From Candidatus Altimarinota bacterium (lineage in GTDB: Bacteria > Patescibacteriota > Gracilibacteria > BD1-5 > UBA2023), in NCBI GenBank assembly GCA_013268835.1, contig JABFSX010000023.1:1-41606 (forward strand): a stretch of 41,606 bases of DNA, read 5' to 3'. Of the stretch, positions 11,337 through 19,846 are shown in pieces (within the stretch, counting starts at the first letter, position 1; every line of letters starts with the position of its first letter). Both the position numbers and the translations under genes were made by a program. A model generated the notes under the pieces. The model searched no databases and had not been told where the DNA came from. It worked only from the letters and a program-made list of their open reading frames with translations.

Positions 11337-12383
11337 GATATCATATTCATTATTAATGAAATAGGCACTGTATGATTTTTCTTCCACAAGTCACTTATCA
11401 CGAAGTGTATTTGCATAACTTCTCATACTAATCATTCCTTCTCCGGAACTTGTTTCGATAGAGTTTGGTATCTGAAGAAGATCTCATTTATTAATAAGAT
11501 TTCGAATTGGACTGGTCACAAACATAATCTCACGGATTGCAATTCGTCCACTTCCATTTTTGAGTGGGATAAGTCTTTGAGAGAGAACACCAACAAGTGA
11601 ATTGGCGATACGAGTTCGGATCTGGACTTCGATCTCACTCGGAAAAAATTGGAGCATACGACTGATTGTCTCTACACTTCCTGAAGTATGAAGTGTAGAT
11701 ATTACAAAGTGACCCGTTTCAGCAAGACTCAGTGCAATTTCCATCGTTTCGGCATCACGAATTTCTCCGATCATGATGATATCAGCATCCTCTCGCATCG
11801 CAGAACGGATTGCTTGACTGAATGAGATAGTATCTCGCCCGACTTCACGCTGAGAGATAATTGATTTCTTGTTCTTAAAAAGATATTCCACAGGATCTTC
11901 AATCGTGATAATATGCTCAGTTCGGAACTCATTTATCGCATCAAGCATAGATGCCATAGTGGTTGATTTACCACTTCCTGTTGGTCCTGTAACCAAGAAG
12001 AGTCATTGTTTGGCACGAAGCGCTTTTCCGATACTTTTTGGAATACCGAGTTCTACGAGATTTTTGATATTGTCAGGAATACGACGAAGAGCAATACCGA
12101 TTTTCCCCATATACATATACGCATTTCCACGATACGAAGTTTTTTCTTCATGAATAAATCAAAAATCAGCCTCCATATTATGCTTAAATGCTGAAATCTT
12201 TTCTTTTTTCTTATAGAGAAGGGTATAGAGAAAATCAAACATAAGGATTTTGTCTGGATAAATTCCAGTAACACTTGGTACAAGTTTTCACTCGATACGA
12301 AACATAATTGGTTCTCCTTCTTTGATGTGGATATCCGAAGCTCAGCGCTCCTCACATTCTTGGAATAGGTTTTGAATAATCAT
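11334..12383 (-). CDS. pilT: PilT-type pilus retraction ATPase
   Basis: 349 aa with TGA as Gly. Secretion ATPase of the GspE/PilT superfamily; it would power type IV pilus retraction or a related pilus at the inner membrane. Walker A GPTGSGKST is at residues 133-141. After it come the Asp-box region (HIITIEDPVEYLF), Walker B-like IMIGEIRD, and the His box STLHTSG. The N-terminal domain (MIIQNLFQECEERGASDIHIKEGEP) matches the usual 'GASDIHI' opening of PilT. Six in-frame TGA codons fall at Gly positions, including QGLFLVTG just before the P-loop and RDKGLV near the C terminus. Start ATG at 12383 gives a full N domain. No other pilus genes are in the window. Confidence 0.92.
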
Positions 12384-12514
12384 AAAAAGAAATTTATTTC
12401 AATAACTCTACCATATTATTTTACATACTCCAAAAAATATGAATTGACAATTTTACGATTATTATCCTATAGATGTATTGGTAGAAATAATACTTTATTG
12501 AGTTTTTTAAAATT

Positions 12515-12548
12515 AAAAACCTGCACCCCTTATGAGGGTACAGGTTTT
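12515..12548 (-). terminator. Terminator downstream of pyrC
   Basis: AAAACCTG..CCCT pairs with AGGG..CAGGTTTT around a TATG loop; on the minus strand it is followed by T-rich sequence. It lies 53 nt beyond the pyrC TGA and inside the reading frame that would continue if that TGA were glycine. Confidence 0.75.
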
Positions 12549-12600
12549 GATTATTTTTCATCTTTGAATGCTTTGTAAACATCAAAAACAAACACGATTT

Positions 12601-13665
12601 TCAATCAACTTTCCAGGAAAGGGTTTTTCCTCCCCAGAATGGTACGAGTACTTCACCTTCGCCAAAAGGCACTTCAGTGGGTATGATCCATTCTTCACGT
12701 TTTATGGTAAGCGTTTTCTGATTCCTTTCTAGTCCATAAAAATCGGCACCAAAATGAGACAAAAATCCTTCGAGATTATCAATGGCGCCCATCTCTTCGA
12801 ATGCTGTGGCATAGAGTTCAATCGCATGGAGTGCTGTAAAGCAGCCAGCACAACCACAAGCGGTTTCCTTTTTGGACTTCGCATGTGGAGCACTGTCAGT
12901 ACCAGCAAAAAACCGAGGATTTCCACTGGTAGCTGCCGCCAGGAGTACTTGCCGATGGTTCTCTTCTTTGAGGACTGGCATACACTTGTAATGGTGTGAT
13001 CCCAGTGCATCATCGAGAGTAGCAAGGAGATGATGTGCGGTGATCGTTGCACTAACGCCTTCTCGGGCATTGATGACAAAGTCCACTGCTTCACCGGTAG
13101 TGATATGCTCGAGAACCACCTTGAGGGTTGGGAAAGTTTCGACGATCCAGGAGAGGGTTTCCTTGATAAAAACAGACTCACGCCGAAGTTGACCAACCTG
13201 ACCATTTCGAGTGACATCACCGAATTCTTCTGATACAAGGGTTTCCCCATGGATACAGAGGATGAGACCCACTTCGGCCATTTTTTCAAATACCGGAGCG
13301 AGTTTCTTGATATCAGTGACGCCATGGGCTGAATTGGTAGTGGCATTGACAGGATAGAGCTTTGTAGCAAGTACAAAACCAGAACGTTTTACTTCTTCGA
13401 TATCTTTCGGAGTAGTTGAATCCGTCAGATAGATGGTCATCAAGGGTTGGAAGATGACTTCTTCTGAGATGAATGCATCCATGATTTCTCGATGATATGC
13501 CCATACTTCGATGATGTTTGTTACGGGGGGGCTGAGATTGGGCATGATGAGTGCCCGTCCGAATTGTTTCATGGTGAAGGGGAGTACCGCCTTGAGACTT
13601 GCCCCATTCCGAAGATGAAGATGAAAATCATCAGGACGAGTGATAGTGAGTTGATTGAGTACCAT
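12601..13665 (-). CDS. pyrC: Dihydroorotase (class II), ending at UGA
   Basis: 354 aa, close to the 348 aa of E. coli PyrC. It closes carbamoyl-aspartate to dihydroorotate in pyrimidine synthesis, with a binuclear zinc centre. Visible ligands: H15 and H17 (FHLHLRNG), K102 (TKLYP, the carboxylated lysine), H139 (CIHGE), H187 (LEHITT) and D257 (GTDSAPH). The C terminus VLVPFWGGKTLSWKVD aligns with the natural end of the family, and the next codon is TGA. If TGA were Gly the frame would run 60 more AT-rich codons to TAA at 12421-12423, straight through the terminator hairpin. A strong Shine-Dalgarno AAGGAG precedes the ATG. There is no internal TGA-Gly, and codons such as CCC, AGC and CGG are common, unlike neighbours. 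I infer recent transfer from a standard-code organism. Confidence 0.93.
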   Translation of the reverse strand: MVLNQLTITRPDDFHLHLRNGASLKAVLPFTMKQFGRALIMPNLSPPVTNIIEVWAYHREIMDAFISEEVIFQPLMTIYLTDSTTPKDIEEVKRSGFVLATKLYPVNATTNSAHGVTDIKKLAPVFEKMAEVGLILCIHGETLVSEEFGDVTRNGQVGQLRRESVFIKETLSWIVETFPTLKVVLEHITTGEAVDFVINAREGVSATITAHHLLATLDDALGSHHYKCMPVLKEENHRQVLLAAATSGNPRFFAGTDSAPHAKSKKETACGCAGCFTALHAIELYATAFEEMGAIDNLEGFLSHFGADFYGLERNQKTLTIKREEWIIPTEVPFGEGEVLVPFWGGKTLSWKVD

Positions 13666-13693
13666 GGTGTTTCTCCTTGAATGAGTTAGATTT

Positions 13694-13715
13694 CCTGAGA
13701 TCCGAAGATCTCAGG
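13694..13715 (-). other. Stable UUCG hairpin between pyrD and pyrC
   Basis: On the minus strand CCTGAGATC-TTCG-GATCTCAGG forms a 9-bp stem closed by a C(UUCG)G tetraloop, about 10 nt after the pyrD stop. No T-run follows, so it is more likely an mRNA-stabilising or processing hairpin than a terminator. Confidence 0.7.
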
Positions 13716-13724
13716 AGGATTGGA

Positions 13725-14618
13725 TTACAATGAAAGATATTGTTCACCGATATCTGAAAAAATCTTTGGACCATAGGTGAAGTAGGCAGTACCTACTTGT
13801 ATCACTGACGCACCAGCCCAGATCATGTCACGGACGTCCTTGCCAGTTTCCACACCCCCAACACCCCAGACTTCGATGGAGCTAGCCCCGAAGGAGTCCA
13901 GTGCTTTTCGCCACTGATTCACTTGTCCAAGTGCCATCGGTTTGACGGCACTGCCCGCAAATCCTGCCCACCCGGTTTTGTCGGGGGTTTGGATTGTCGG
14001 CGTACCATCTTCATTGAAGAGGAGGGCATTCGGGAAAGTGTTTTGGGTGACGATCGCATCAATGTTGCAATGGGCGAGTAATTCTGCGGTGTCGATAATT
14101 TGCAAAGGATTGCTCATTGGTGACATTTTCACAGACACGAAGAAATCAGGGTCATGCATTTTCACAGCGGAACTGGATAGCCCAACAATTTCTTCGGTCA
14201 AACGAAGGTCGAGAGATGCAATCGGTTTCCGTTTGCCACCATCGGCAACATTCGGGCAACCAAGATTGATCTCAATTCCATCGAACCCCATTTCTTGTGC
14301 AGCACGAGCCATCTGCCTGTATTCTTTCGGATCGAAGCCCGCAATACTGAGGATGATTTTTTTACCAGCCTCATGAGCGATGCGAACCATTTCTGGTCCG
14401 ATTTCCTTGAGCTTCTCGATTCCCATGTTCGGGAGACCGAGAGAGTTCAGAGGGATTGCGAAGGTATTGCCTGGATTTCCAGAGCGTTCAGGTACAGTGA
14501 TTGAGCCAACCACAATGACTTCAGCGGCCGATCTCGCAAGATTGCGAACTTCGTCAACGGTTTTACACCAGCCAGCAGCATTGCCAACGGGGAAAAGTGC
14601 ATTGATTAAGAGATTCAT
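13725..14618 (-). CDS. pyrD: Dihydroorotate dehydrogenase (class 1 type)
   Basis: 297 aa. A TIM-barrel flavoenzyme of the class 1 (soluble) dihydroorotate dehydrogenase type, which oxidises dihydroorotate to orotate. The FMN-barrel motifs GSITVPERSGNPGN, INLGCPNV, SVKMSP, TQNT and VWGVGGVETGKD..DMIWAGASVIQVGTA are present, and the cysteine in NLGCPNV is the likely catalytic base. I start at ATG 14618 because AAAGGA lies just upstream; a longer frame begins at 14660 but the extra 14 residues are not family-like. The stop is TAA. It is 59 nt upstream of pyrC and in the same direction, so the two form an operon covering consecutive steps. Like pyrC it has a Shine-Dalgarno sequence and no UGA-Gly codon. 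No pyrB or carAB genes are nearby. Confidence 0.93.
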   Translation of the reverse strand: MNLLINALFPVGNAAGWCKTVDEVRNLARSAAEVIVVGSITVPERSGNPGNTFAIPLNSLGLPNMGIEKLKEIGPEMVRIAHEAGKKIILSIAGFDPKEYRQMARAAQEMGFDGIEINLGCPNVADGGKRKPIASLDLRLTEEIVGLSSSAVKMHDPDFFVSVKMSPMSNPLQIIDTAELLAHCNIDAIVTQNTFPNALLFNEDGTPTIQTPDKTGWAGFAGSAVKPMALGQVNQWRKALDSFGASSIEVWGVGGVETGKDVRDMIWAGASVIQVGTAYFTYGPKIFSDIGEQYLSL

Positions 14619-14672
14619 GATGTTTCCTTTGGAGAGTTGATTGAGAATGTTAAGTTGCACCTTGAATAAAAT

Positions 14673-14719
14673 ACCACCAATAGGGAATATTGGAATACCT
14701 TATTTCTTGGATTGGTGGT
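14673..14719 (-). promoter_or_regulatory. pyrD leader with alternative hairpins
   Basis: ACCACCAAT (14673-14681) can pair with ATTGGTGGT (14711-14719). Alternatively CCAATA (14677-14682) can pair with TATTGG (14688-14693) in a short hairpin. The two pairings share bases and exclude each other. A TTGACA reads on the minus strand at 14743-14748, upstream of both. This is compatible with an attenuator-like leader, but nothing proves it. The rest of the 14619-14945 gap holds only this leader and the infA promoter. Confidence 0.4.
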
Positions 14720-14884
14720 GATTTTAGAAGGAGTTATAGATTTGTCAATTTTTTCATCAAAAAAAGTTATTGTCAATATATGTGCTATATATACTATATT
14801 GATATGAGTTCACATTTTGTACTCGTATATTTTCCTTCATAAATCAGCTTGACAGGAGACGAAGACATTTTCTCAGAAAAAAAT

Positions 14885-14912
14885 TTGCATTCTTTTATCT
14901 TTTATATATACT
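14885..14912 (+). promoter_or_regulatory. Promoter of the infA-nusB ribosomal cluster
   Basis: TTGCAT at 14885-14890 and TATACT at 14907-14912 with a 16-nt spacer, placing the transcript start about 27 nt before the infA ATG. Confidence 0.55.
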
Positions 14913-14945
14913 CTCGCCAGCTATTTTATAGAAGCCCTTCAAAAC

Positions 14946-15221
14946 ATGTCAAAAGACGATAAGATCGAAGTAGAAGGTAAGATTCTCAAATCACTCCCTG
15001 GAGCTATATTTGAGGTTCAACTTCCTGAAGAGTTCTCGAACATGATTATACGAGCCTATGTGAGTGGCAAGATGCAAAAACATCTTATTCGTCTCATTCC
15101 ATGAGACACTGTCACTGTAGAGCTCACTCCGTATGATCTCTCTCGAGGTCGGATAACTTTCCGAAAGCCTAACGCTAACGCTCCTCAGCGAACCCCAGGA
15201 ACAACACAACATCGCAGATAA
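14946..15221 (+). CDS. infA: Translation initiation factor IF-1
   Basis: 91 aa, about 20 longer than typical IF-1 because of a basic C-terminal tail (NANAPQRTPGTTQHRR). IF-1 is an S1-like OB-fold protein that sits in the ribosomal A site during initiation. Recognisable blocks are DDKIEVEGKILKSLPGAIFEV, HISGKMQKH-like VSGKMQKH and the end block VTVELTPYDLSRGRITFR. One in-frame TGA (15103-15105) gives the Gly of IPGDTVTVELTPYD, an invariant position. It heads the ribosomal cluster, next to rpmJ as in many bacteria. Confidence 0.95.
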
Positions 15222-15306
15222 CCTACCAGCTTGATTCAAATCAAGGAATGAGAAATACAGTATCATTCCTGATTAAACTCGTAATAATCCTCTAATTTTC
15301 TCTCTT

Positions 15307-15420
15307 ATGAAAGTCCGTCCATCTGTTAAAAAAATCTGTGATAAATGTGTTATTATCCGCCGTAAAGGGGTTGTTCGTGTTATCTGTTCAGAACCTAAGC
15401 ACAAACAACGACAAGGGTAA
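15307..15420 (+). CDS. rpmJ: Ribosomal protein bL36
   Basis: 37 aa, the standard size. A zinc-ribbon protein of the large subunit. The four metal ligands C11, C14, C27 and H32 are all present ([20 protein letters not shown]). It lies between infA and rpsM, the classic order. The ATG follows a pyrimidine-rich leader with no Shine-Dalgarno sequence. Confidence 0.97.
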   Translation: MKVRPSVKKICDKCVIIRRKGVVRVICSEPKHKQRQG

Positions 15421-15476
15421 TCGATCGAGAAATAATTCTCCCTCATTCATAATTATAAAATTCTAACATTCCAACT

Positions 15477-15842
15477 ATGGCTCGTATTGCTGGAGTAAAT
15501 CTCCCTGACTCAAAACATGCTGAAATCTCACTTATGTATATATTTGGTGTAGGTCGTTCTATGGCCCGTGTTATCCTTACTAAGGTAGGTATTGCATGGA
15601 ACAAGAAAATGAGTGAACTCTCAGAGGCTGAACTCGATCTTATTCGTGAGGAGCTCAAGGGGTATGTTATCGAGGGTGATCTTCGTCGTGAGATTGCAAG
15701 CAATATCAAGACACTTCAAGATATTGGTTCATACCGTGGTTCTCGACACAAGAAGCGTCTTCCAGTTCGTGGACAACGCACTAAGACAAATGCTCGTACT
15801 CGTAAAGGAAAAGCAGTTGCAATCATGAATAAGAAAAAATAA
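15477..15842 (+). CDS. rpsM: Ribosomal protein uS13
   Basis: 121 aa. Head protein of the small subunit, contacting the P-site tRNA and bridging to the 50S. Typical blocks are [26 protein letters not shown] and the basic end [27 protein letters not shown]. No UGA codons are used. Leader: AATTC TAACATTCCAACT before the ATG, no Shine-Dalgarno sequence. Confidence 0.98.
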   Translation: MARIAGVNLPDSKHAEISLMYIFGVGRSMARVILTKVGIAWNKKMSELSEAELDLIREELKGYVIEGDLRREIASNIKTLQDIGSYRGSRHKKRLPVRGQRTKTNARTRKGKAVAIMNKKK

Positions 15843-15887
15843 TTTTTAGTCCAGATATATTCCATCTCAAATTCTAATACTCTCTCT

Positions 15888-16280
15888 ATGGCTACTCCAA
15901 AACTCCGTCGCTCAAAAAAAACTCGTAAGAATATCCCTGAAGTAAATGTATTCGTTACAGCTACTCTCAATAATACTCATGTGGTTGTTGCATCTCTTGA
16001 TGGACAAGTTCTCACTTGGGCAACTGGTGGAAGTTCAGGATTCAAGGGTGCTCGTGAAGCTACTCCATATGCTGCTCAAATCACGAGTGAAAATGCAGTT
16101 GGTAAAGCAAAGACACTTCACAGTGTAGAAAAAGCTCACGTATATGTGAAGGGGATTGGTGCTGGTCGTGAACAAGCGGTTCGAGGTATTGCAATTGCAG
16201 GAGTTGATATCATTGCTATCTATGATGTTACTCCAGTTCCACACAATGGATGTCGCAAGCCAAAGGCACGTAAATTATAA
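15888..16280 (+). CDS. rpsK: Ribosomal protein uS11
   Basis: 130 aa. Platform protein of the small subunit near the E site. Recognised by NVFVTATLNNTHV, TWATGGSSGFKGAREATPYAAQ, and the end block DVTPVPHNGCRKPKARKL. 45 nt separate it from rpsM. The leader is pyrimidine-rich, ending in TACTCTCTCT before the ATG. Confidence 0.98.
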   Translation: MATPKLRRSKKTRKNIPEVNVFVTATLNNTHVVVASLDGQVLTWATGGSSGFKGAREATPYAAQITSENAVGKAKTLHSVEKAHVYVKGIGAGREQAVRGIAIAGVDIIAIYDVTPVPHNGCRKPKARKL

Positions 16281-16322
16281 TTACTTTCCAAATTTTCAAT
16301 TCTAAATCATAAATTCTAAAGT

Positions 16323-16943
16323 ATGCGATACACTGGACCAAAAATGAAGCTCTGCCGCCGTGAAGGATACAACCTCTTCGGTACAGAAAAGTACAATCTT
16401 GAAGACAACCATCGCCAAGTAAAACGAGGAAAGAAACTTTCTGAGTTTGGTGTACAGCTTCGTAAAAAGCAGGCTGCAAAACGTCAATATGCTGTTTCTG
16501 AGAAACAATTCTCTCGTTACTACCAGAAGGCTGCAAAGACTACTGGAGTTACTGGTGACCAGATGATTACTCTTCTTGAAACTCGTTTTGATAACGTGAT
16601 TCTCCGAGCAAACTTCGCTCGTACGATCATGCAAGCTCGTCAGTGTGTAAGTCATGCTCACTTCCTCGTAAATGGTAAGAAGCTCAATATTGCATCATAC
16701 CAGGTTCGAATAGGTGATGTTATCACCATCAAGGAGCGTCTCAAGGAGTCAACTCTCTATAAGACTCTTGTTGAAGAATTCGGAGAATTTGCCAAGAAAA
16801 ATGAATCATCATCAGTAACAAGTGTTCGTTGGCTTACTGTTGATCCAAAAAAACTCTCAATCACTATGAGCGCCCTTCCTGAACCAAGTGATTTTGATAA
16901 GATGATTGATATCCAACGTATCGTAGAATTTTACTCGAAGTAA
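16323..16943 (+). CDS. rpsD: Ribosomal protein uS4
   Basis: 206 aa. Primary 16S-binding protein that nucleates assembly of the 5' domain. The N-terminal helical domain (MRYTGPKMKLCRREGYNLF..EKYNLEDNHRQVKRGKKLSEFG) is followed by the S4 RNA-binding domain (TLLETRFDNVILRANFARTIMQARQCVSHAHFLVNGKK). The zinc cysteine cluster of some uS4 proteins is absent. It stands in the usual place between rpsK and rpoA. Confidence 0.98.
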   Translation: MRYTGPKMKLCRREGYNLFGTEKYNLEDNHRQVKRGKKLSEFGVQLRKKQAAKRQYAVSEKQFSRYYQKAAKTTGVTGDQMITLLETRFDNVILRANFARTIMQARQCVSHAHFLVNGKKLNIASYQVRIGDVITIKERLKESTLYKTLVEEFGEFAKKNESSSVTSVRWLTVDPKKLSITMSALPEPSDFDKMIDIQRIVEFYSK

Positions 16944-17021
16944 GAAAAGAATATATCGATTCATCGTATATATTACTTCCCTTCATTGCTCATCGTTTAA
17001 TTTCTCTCCTCTTCTCCTCTT

Positions 17022-17999
17022 ATGCACATTATCCACTCACTCATCGGTGTACCGAAGATTTCTCGAAAGGGTACCAGTGTCAATGAAGAATGCTTGACAG
17101 TTGGTCCGCTTCCGGCTGGTTACGGAGTCACTCTCGGAAACTCTCTCCGTCGTGTGATGCTCTCATCTATCCCTGGTACTCGCGTTACTGGTGTTAAGAT
17201 CGCAGGAGTTACTCACGAATATACAACACTTCCAGGAGTTCATGATTCTATCATTGATATCCTTCTCAATCTCAAGGGTCTCGTTATAGAAAAGTCTGAT
17301 TCAGGTATCGAATGGGTTACTCTCTCAAAGAAAAAAGGTGGTATCGTTACAGCAGCTGACATCAAATGTCCAGGTGGAATTACGGTTCATAATCCAGAAA
17401 TGTATATCACGAGTCTTGATACAAACTTCGATTTTACTGCTGAGATTCGTATCGAACGTAATGTTGGATATGTTAGCATCGATGAACTCAAACATCGTGA
17501 AGATGATACAGCAGTTCTCCTCGTTGATGCAAACTTCTCTCCAGTAGTGAGTGTACGATATGAGGTTACTGATACTCGTTCTGGTGAGATCACCAATCTT
17601 GATTCTCTTGAGATGGTTATCAAAACCAACGGTGTAATGTCTCCTTCAGATGTCGTTAAGTTCTCTGGAAAGATGCTCGAATCATACTTTGCACTCTTCA
17701 ATGAAGATGCACTCCAAGTTGGAGGTGAATTCATCGCTGATATCCGTCAGGTTATTGAACGTGAAAAACAAGAAGTAAAAGCAGATCTCGAAAAAGAAAG
17801 TTATACTCCAATCGAAATCATGGGTCTTTCCCCTCGTACACTCAATGCACTCGTTAATGGAGATATTCTCTCTATCGAACATCTCACTAAATGTACAGAA
17901 GCTAAACTCTCTTCTATAAAAGGGTTTGGTAAGAAGGCAATGACAGAGGTTCGAGACGCTCTCGGAACTCGTGGATTCAAACTCCTCGGAGATGATTAA
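17022..17999 (+). CDS. rpoA: RNA polymerase alpha subunit
   Basis: 325 aa, the family's typical length. The N-terminal domain carries the assembly core (GYGVTLGNSLRRVMLSSIPG). The C-terminal domain (about 260-325: ESYTPIEIMGLSPRTLNALV..TEAKLSSIKGFGKKAMTEVRDAL) is the helix-hairpin-helix module that contacts UP elements and activators. No UGA codon is used. The 78-nt gap from rpsD ends in a CU-rich leader (CTCTCCTCTTCTCCTCTT). Confidence 0.98.
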   Translation: MHIIHSLIGVPKISRKGTSVNEECLTVGPLPAGYGVTLGNSLRRVMLSSIPGTRVTGVKIAGVTHEYTTLPGVHDSIIDILLNLKGLVIEKSDSGIEWVTLSKKKGGIVTAADIKCPGGITVHNPEMYITSLDTNFDFTAEIRIERNVGYVSIDELKHREDDTAVLLVDANFSPVVSVRYEVTDTRSGEITNLDSLEMVIKTNGVMSPSDVVKFSGKMLESYFALFNEDALQVGGEFIADIRQVIEREKQEVKADLEKESYTPIEIMGLSPRTLNALVNGDILSIEHLTKCTEAKLSSIKGFGKKAMTEVRDALGTRGFKLLGDD

Positions 18000-18039
18000 T
18001 CCCACAATCTAATATTCCAAAATCTAACATTTTCCCCCC

Positions 18040-18399
18040 ATGCGACACCGAGTAAAAAAACATCTTCATTTCAAAGGAAAAGATCAGGCACACCGAAAGA
18101 GTGTTGTTCGTAGTCTTGTAGGAGCATTCTTCGAGAATGGTTCTATCGTAACTACCAATAAGAGAGCATTCGCTATCGTTGGTACTATCGACAAGCTTAT
18201 CGAAGTAGCAAAAGGTCCTACTACTGAATATAACAAAATTCGATACATCACTCCTGAAGTATTCACTGAAGCTGCTTCTCGTGCTGTTATGGCAATCGCT
18301 CCAAAATATGCAGATCGTCACGGTGGATACACTCGTATCACTCCTCTCAAACACCGAGTTGGTGATGGAGCTCTCCTCGTTAAGCTCGAACTCGTATAA
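18040..18399 (+). CDS. rplQ: Ribosomal protein bL17
   Basis: 119 aa. Large-subunit protein near the tunnel exit. Recognised by MRHRVKKHLHFKGKDQAHRKSVVRSL and by GGYTRITPLKHRVGDGA near the end. Follows rpoA, the order seen in most bacteria. No UGA codon. Confidence 0.97.
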   Translation: MRHRVKKHLHFKGKDQAHRKSVVRSLVGAFFENGSIVTTNKRAFAIVGTIDKLIEVAKGPTTEYNKIRYITPEVFTEAASRAVMAIAPKYADRHGGYTRITPLKHRVGDGALLVKLELV

Positions 18400-18439
18400 T
18401 CCATTTCAAGAATAAAAACAATTCTAAATTCCAAATATT

Positions 18440-18871
18440 ATGAAAACACTCTTCTCAAAGCAAATTCAAGGTAACGAACGTCAATGGTTCGTTGTTGATG
18501 CGGCTGGTAAAAATCTCGGACGTCTCTCAACTCTGATTGCTCGTAAGCTCTCTGGTCGAGATCGTGTAGATTACACTGCTCACGTAGACAATGGTGCCTA
18601 TATTATCGTTGTCAATGCAGCTGAGGTTGCAGTTTCTGGAACTAAGGAAACTGATAAGATGTACTATTCTCATTCACAATACCTTGGAGGTCTCAAGGAG
18701 ACAAATCTTACTAAGATGAGAACCAAGAATCCAGCTCATATTCTCGAGCACTCTATCAAGGGTATGCTTCCAAAGAATAAGCTTCAGGCTGGTATGCTTC
18801 TCCGTCTCAAGGTAGTTCCAGGGCCTACTCATCAATATGAGGCTCAGAAACCAGAGGTACTTGCCGTATAA
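18440..18871 (+). CDS. rplM: Ribosomal protein uL13
   Basis: 143 aa. Early 50S assembly protein. Typical blocks are WFVVDAAGKNLGRLSTLIARKLSGRD, DNGAYIIVVNA, and AHILEHSIKGMLPKN. It is the first half of the rplM-rpsI pair, here directly joined to the rpoA-rplQ block. Confidence 0.97.
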   Translation: MKTLFSKQIQGNERQWFVVDAAGKNLGRLSTLIARKLSGRDRVDYTAHVDNGAYIIVVNAAEVAVSGTKETDKMYYSHSQYLGGLKETNLTKMRTKNPAHILEHSIKGMLPKNKLQAGMLLRLKVVPGPTHQYEAQKPEVLAV

Positions 18872-18909
18872 TCCAATATCTTTTCTCTAAAAATTCACCA
18901 TTTCTCTCC

Positions 18910-19305
18910 ATGTCTACAAAACAGTATTCATACGCTATCGGTCGTCGTAAGACAGCAGTAGCTCAAGTTCGTCTCTACGCTGGAAAGGGAGCATCAACAA
19001 TCAACAAAGAATCAATCGATACTTATGTTAAGCGTGCTGATCTCTTCCAAACTATCTACTCACCACTTAAGACAGTTGGTATGTATGAGAACTTTCACTT
19101 TGATGTGATCGTTGCTGGATCTGGAGAATCTGCTCAGGCACAAGCTATCCGTCATGGTATAGCTCGAGCCCTCACTCTTGCTGATACTGCTCTTCGTCAG
19201 GCTCTCAAGGGTGCTGGACTCCTCACTCGAGATGCACGAAAAGTAGAACGAAAGAAACCAGGTCTTCATAAGGCTCGTAAGGCTGGATCTTGGTCAAAGC
19301 GTTAA
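18910..19305 (+). CDS. rpsI: Ribosomal protein uS9
   Basis: 131 aa. Head protein whose C-terminal tail reaches the P-site tRNA. YAIGRRKTAVAQVRLYAGKG opens the fold, AQAIRHGIARAL lies in the middle, and the tail GLHKARKAGSWSKR has the usual SKR ending. It pairs with rplM as in most bacteria. Confidence 0.97.
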   Translation: MSTKQYSYAIGRRKTAVAQVRLYAGKGASTINKESIDTYVKRADLFQTIYSPLKTVGMYENFHFDVIVAGSGESAQAQAIRHGIARALTLADTALRQALKGAGLLTRDARKVERKKPGLHKARKAGSWSKR

Positions 19306-19347
19306 AATCAAACTGTATCTTTCTCAAATTTTCAATAATTCTCTATC

Positions 19348-19767
19348 ATGCCTACAATTAGCCAACTCGTCCGATCAAAAAGAAAAGACAAATCACGCAA
19401 GAGTAAATCTCCGGCTCTCCAATTCAACAGAAATTCTCTTAAGAAGACTATGAGTCCTCTTGCTGCTCCTCAGCGTCGTGGAGTTTGTCTCAAGGTGTAT
19501 ACAAGTACTCCAAAGAAACCAAACTCAGCGCTTCGAAAGATTGCAAAGATCCGTCTTACTAATGGATATGAGGTTATCTCATATATCGGAGGTGAAGGAC
19601 ACAATCTCCAAGAGCATTCTGTGGTGATGATCCGAGGTGGTCGTGTGAAGGACGTTCCAGGTGTACGATACCATATCGTTCGTGGTGTTCTTGACTGTCA
19701 AGGTGTAGACAAGAGAAATCAGTCTCGATCTCTCTACGGTGCTAAGAAGCCAAAAGCAAAGAAATAG
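19348..19767 (+). CDS. rpsL: Ribosomal protein uS12
   Basis: 139 aa. Decoding-centre protein. The conserved loops [22 protein letters not shown] and [17 protein letters not shown] are intact, so no obvious streptomycin-resistance change is visible at the classic lysines. Ends in the basic tail [10 protein letters not shown]. Confidence 0.98.
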   Translation: MPTISQLVRSKRKDKSRKSKSPALQFNRNSLKKTMSPLAAPQRRGVCLKVYTSTPKKPNSALRKIAKIRLTNGYEVISYIGGEGHNLQEHSVVMIRGGRVKDVPGVRYHIVRGVLDCQGVDKRNQSRSLYGAKKPKAKK

Positions 19768-19772
19768 TATAG

Positions 19773-19807
19773 TTCGCGAATACCGCGAATAGTACCGAGA
19801 TCCTCGG
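19773..19807 (+). promoter_or_regulatory. Two small hairpins in the rpsL-rpsG gap
   Basis: TTCGCG-aatac-CGCGAA (19773-19789) and CCGAG-atc-CTCGG (19795-19807) sit in the 79-nt gap. It is the most GC-rich spacer of the cluster. In E. coli the uS12-uS7 gap holds the S7 feedback-binding site, so a similar role is a fair guess. No T-run follows, so it is not a terminator. Confidence 0.4.
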
Positions 19808-19846
19808 ATCTATCTTTATAAAAATCAACTATTAACTACAACTCAT

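Noticed and set aside
12421..12600. 60-residue C-terminal extension of pyrC by reading TGA as Gly
   Set aside because: AT-rich, unlike any PyrC end, and runs through the terminator hairpin; the natural family end is the residue before TGA.
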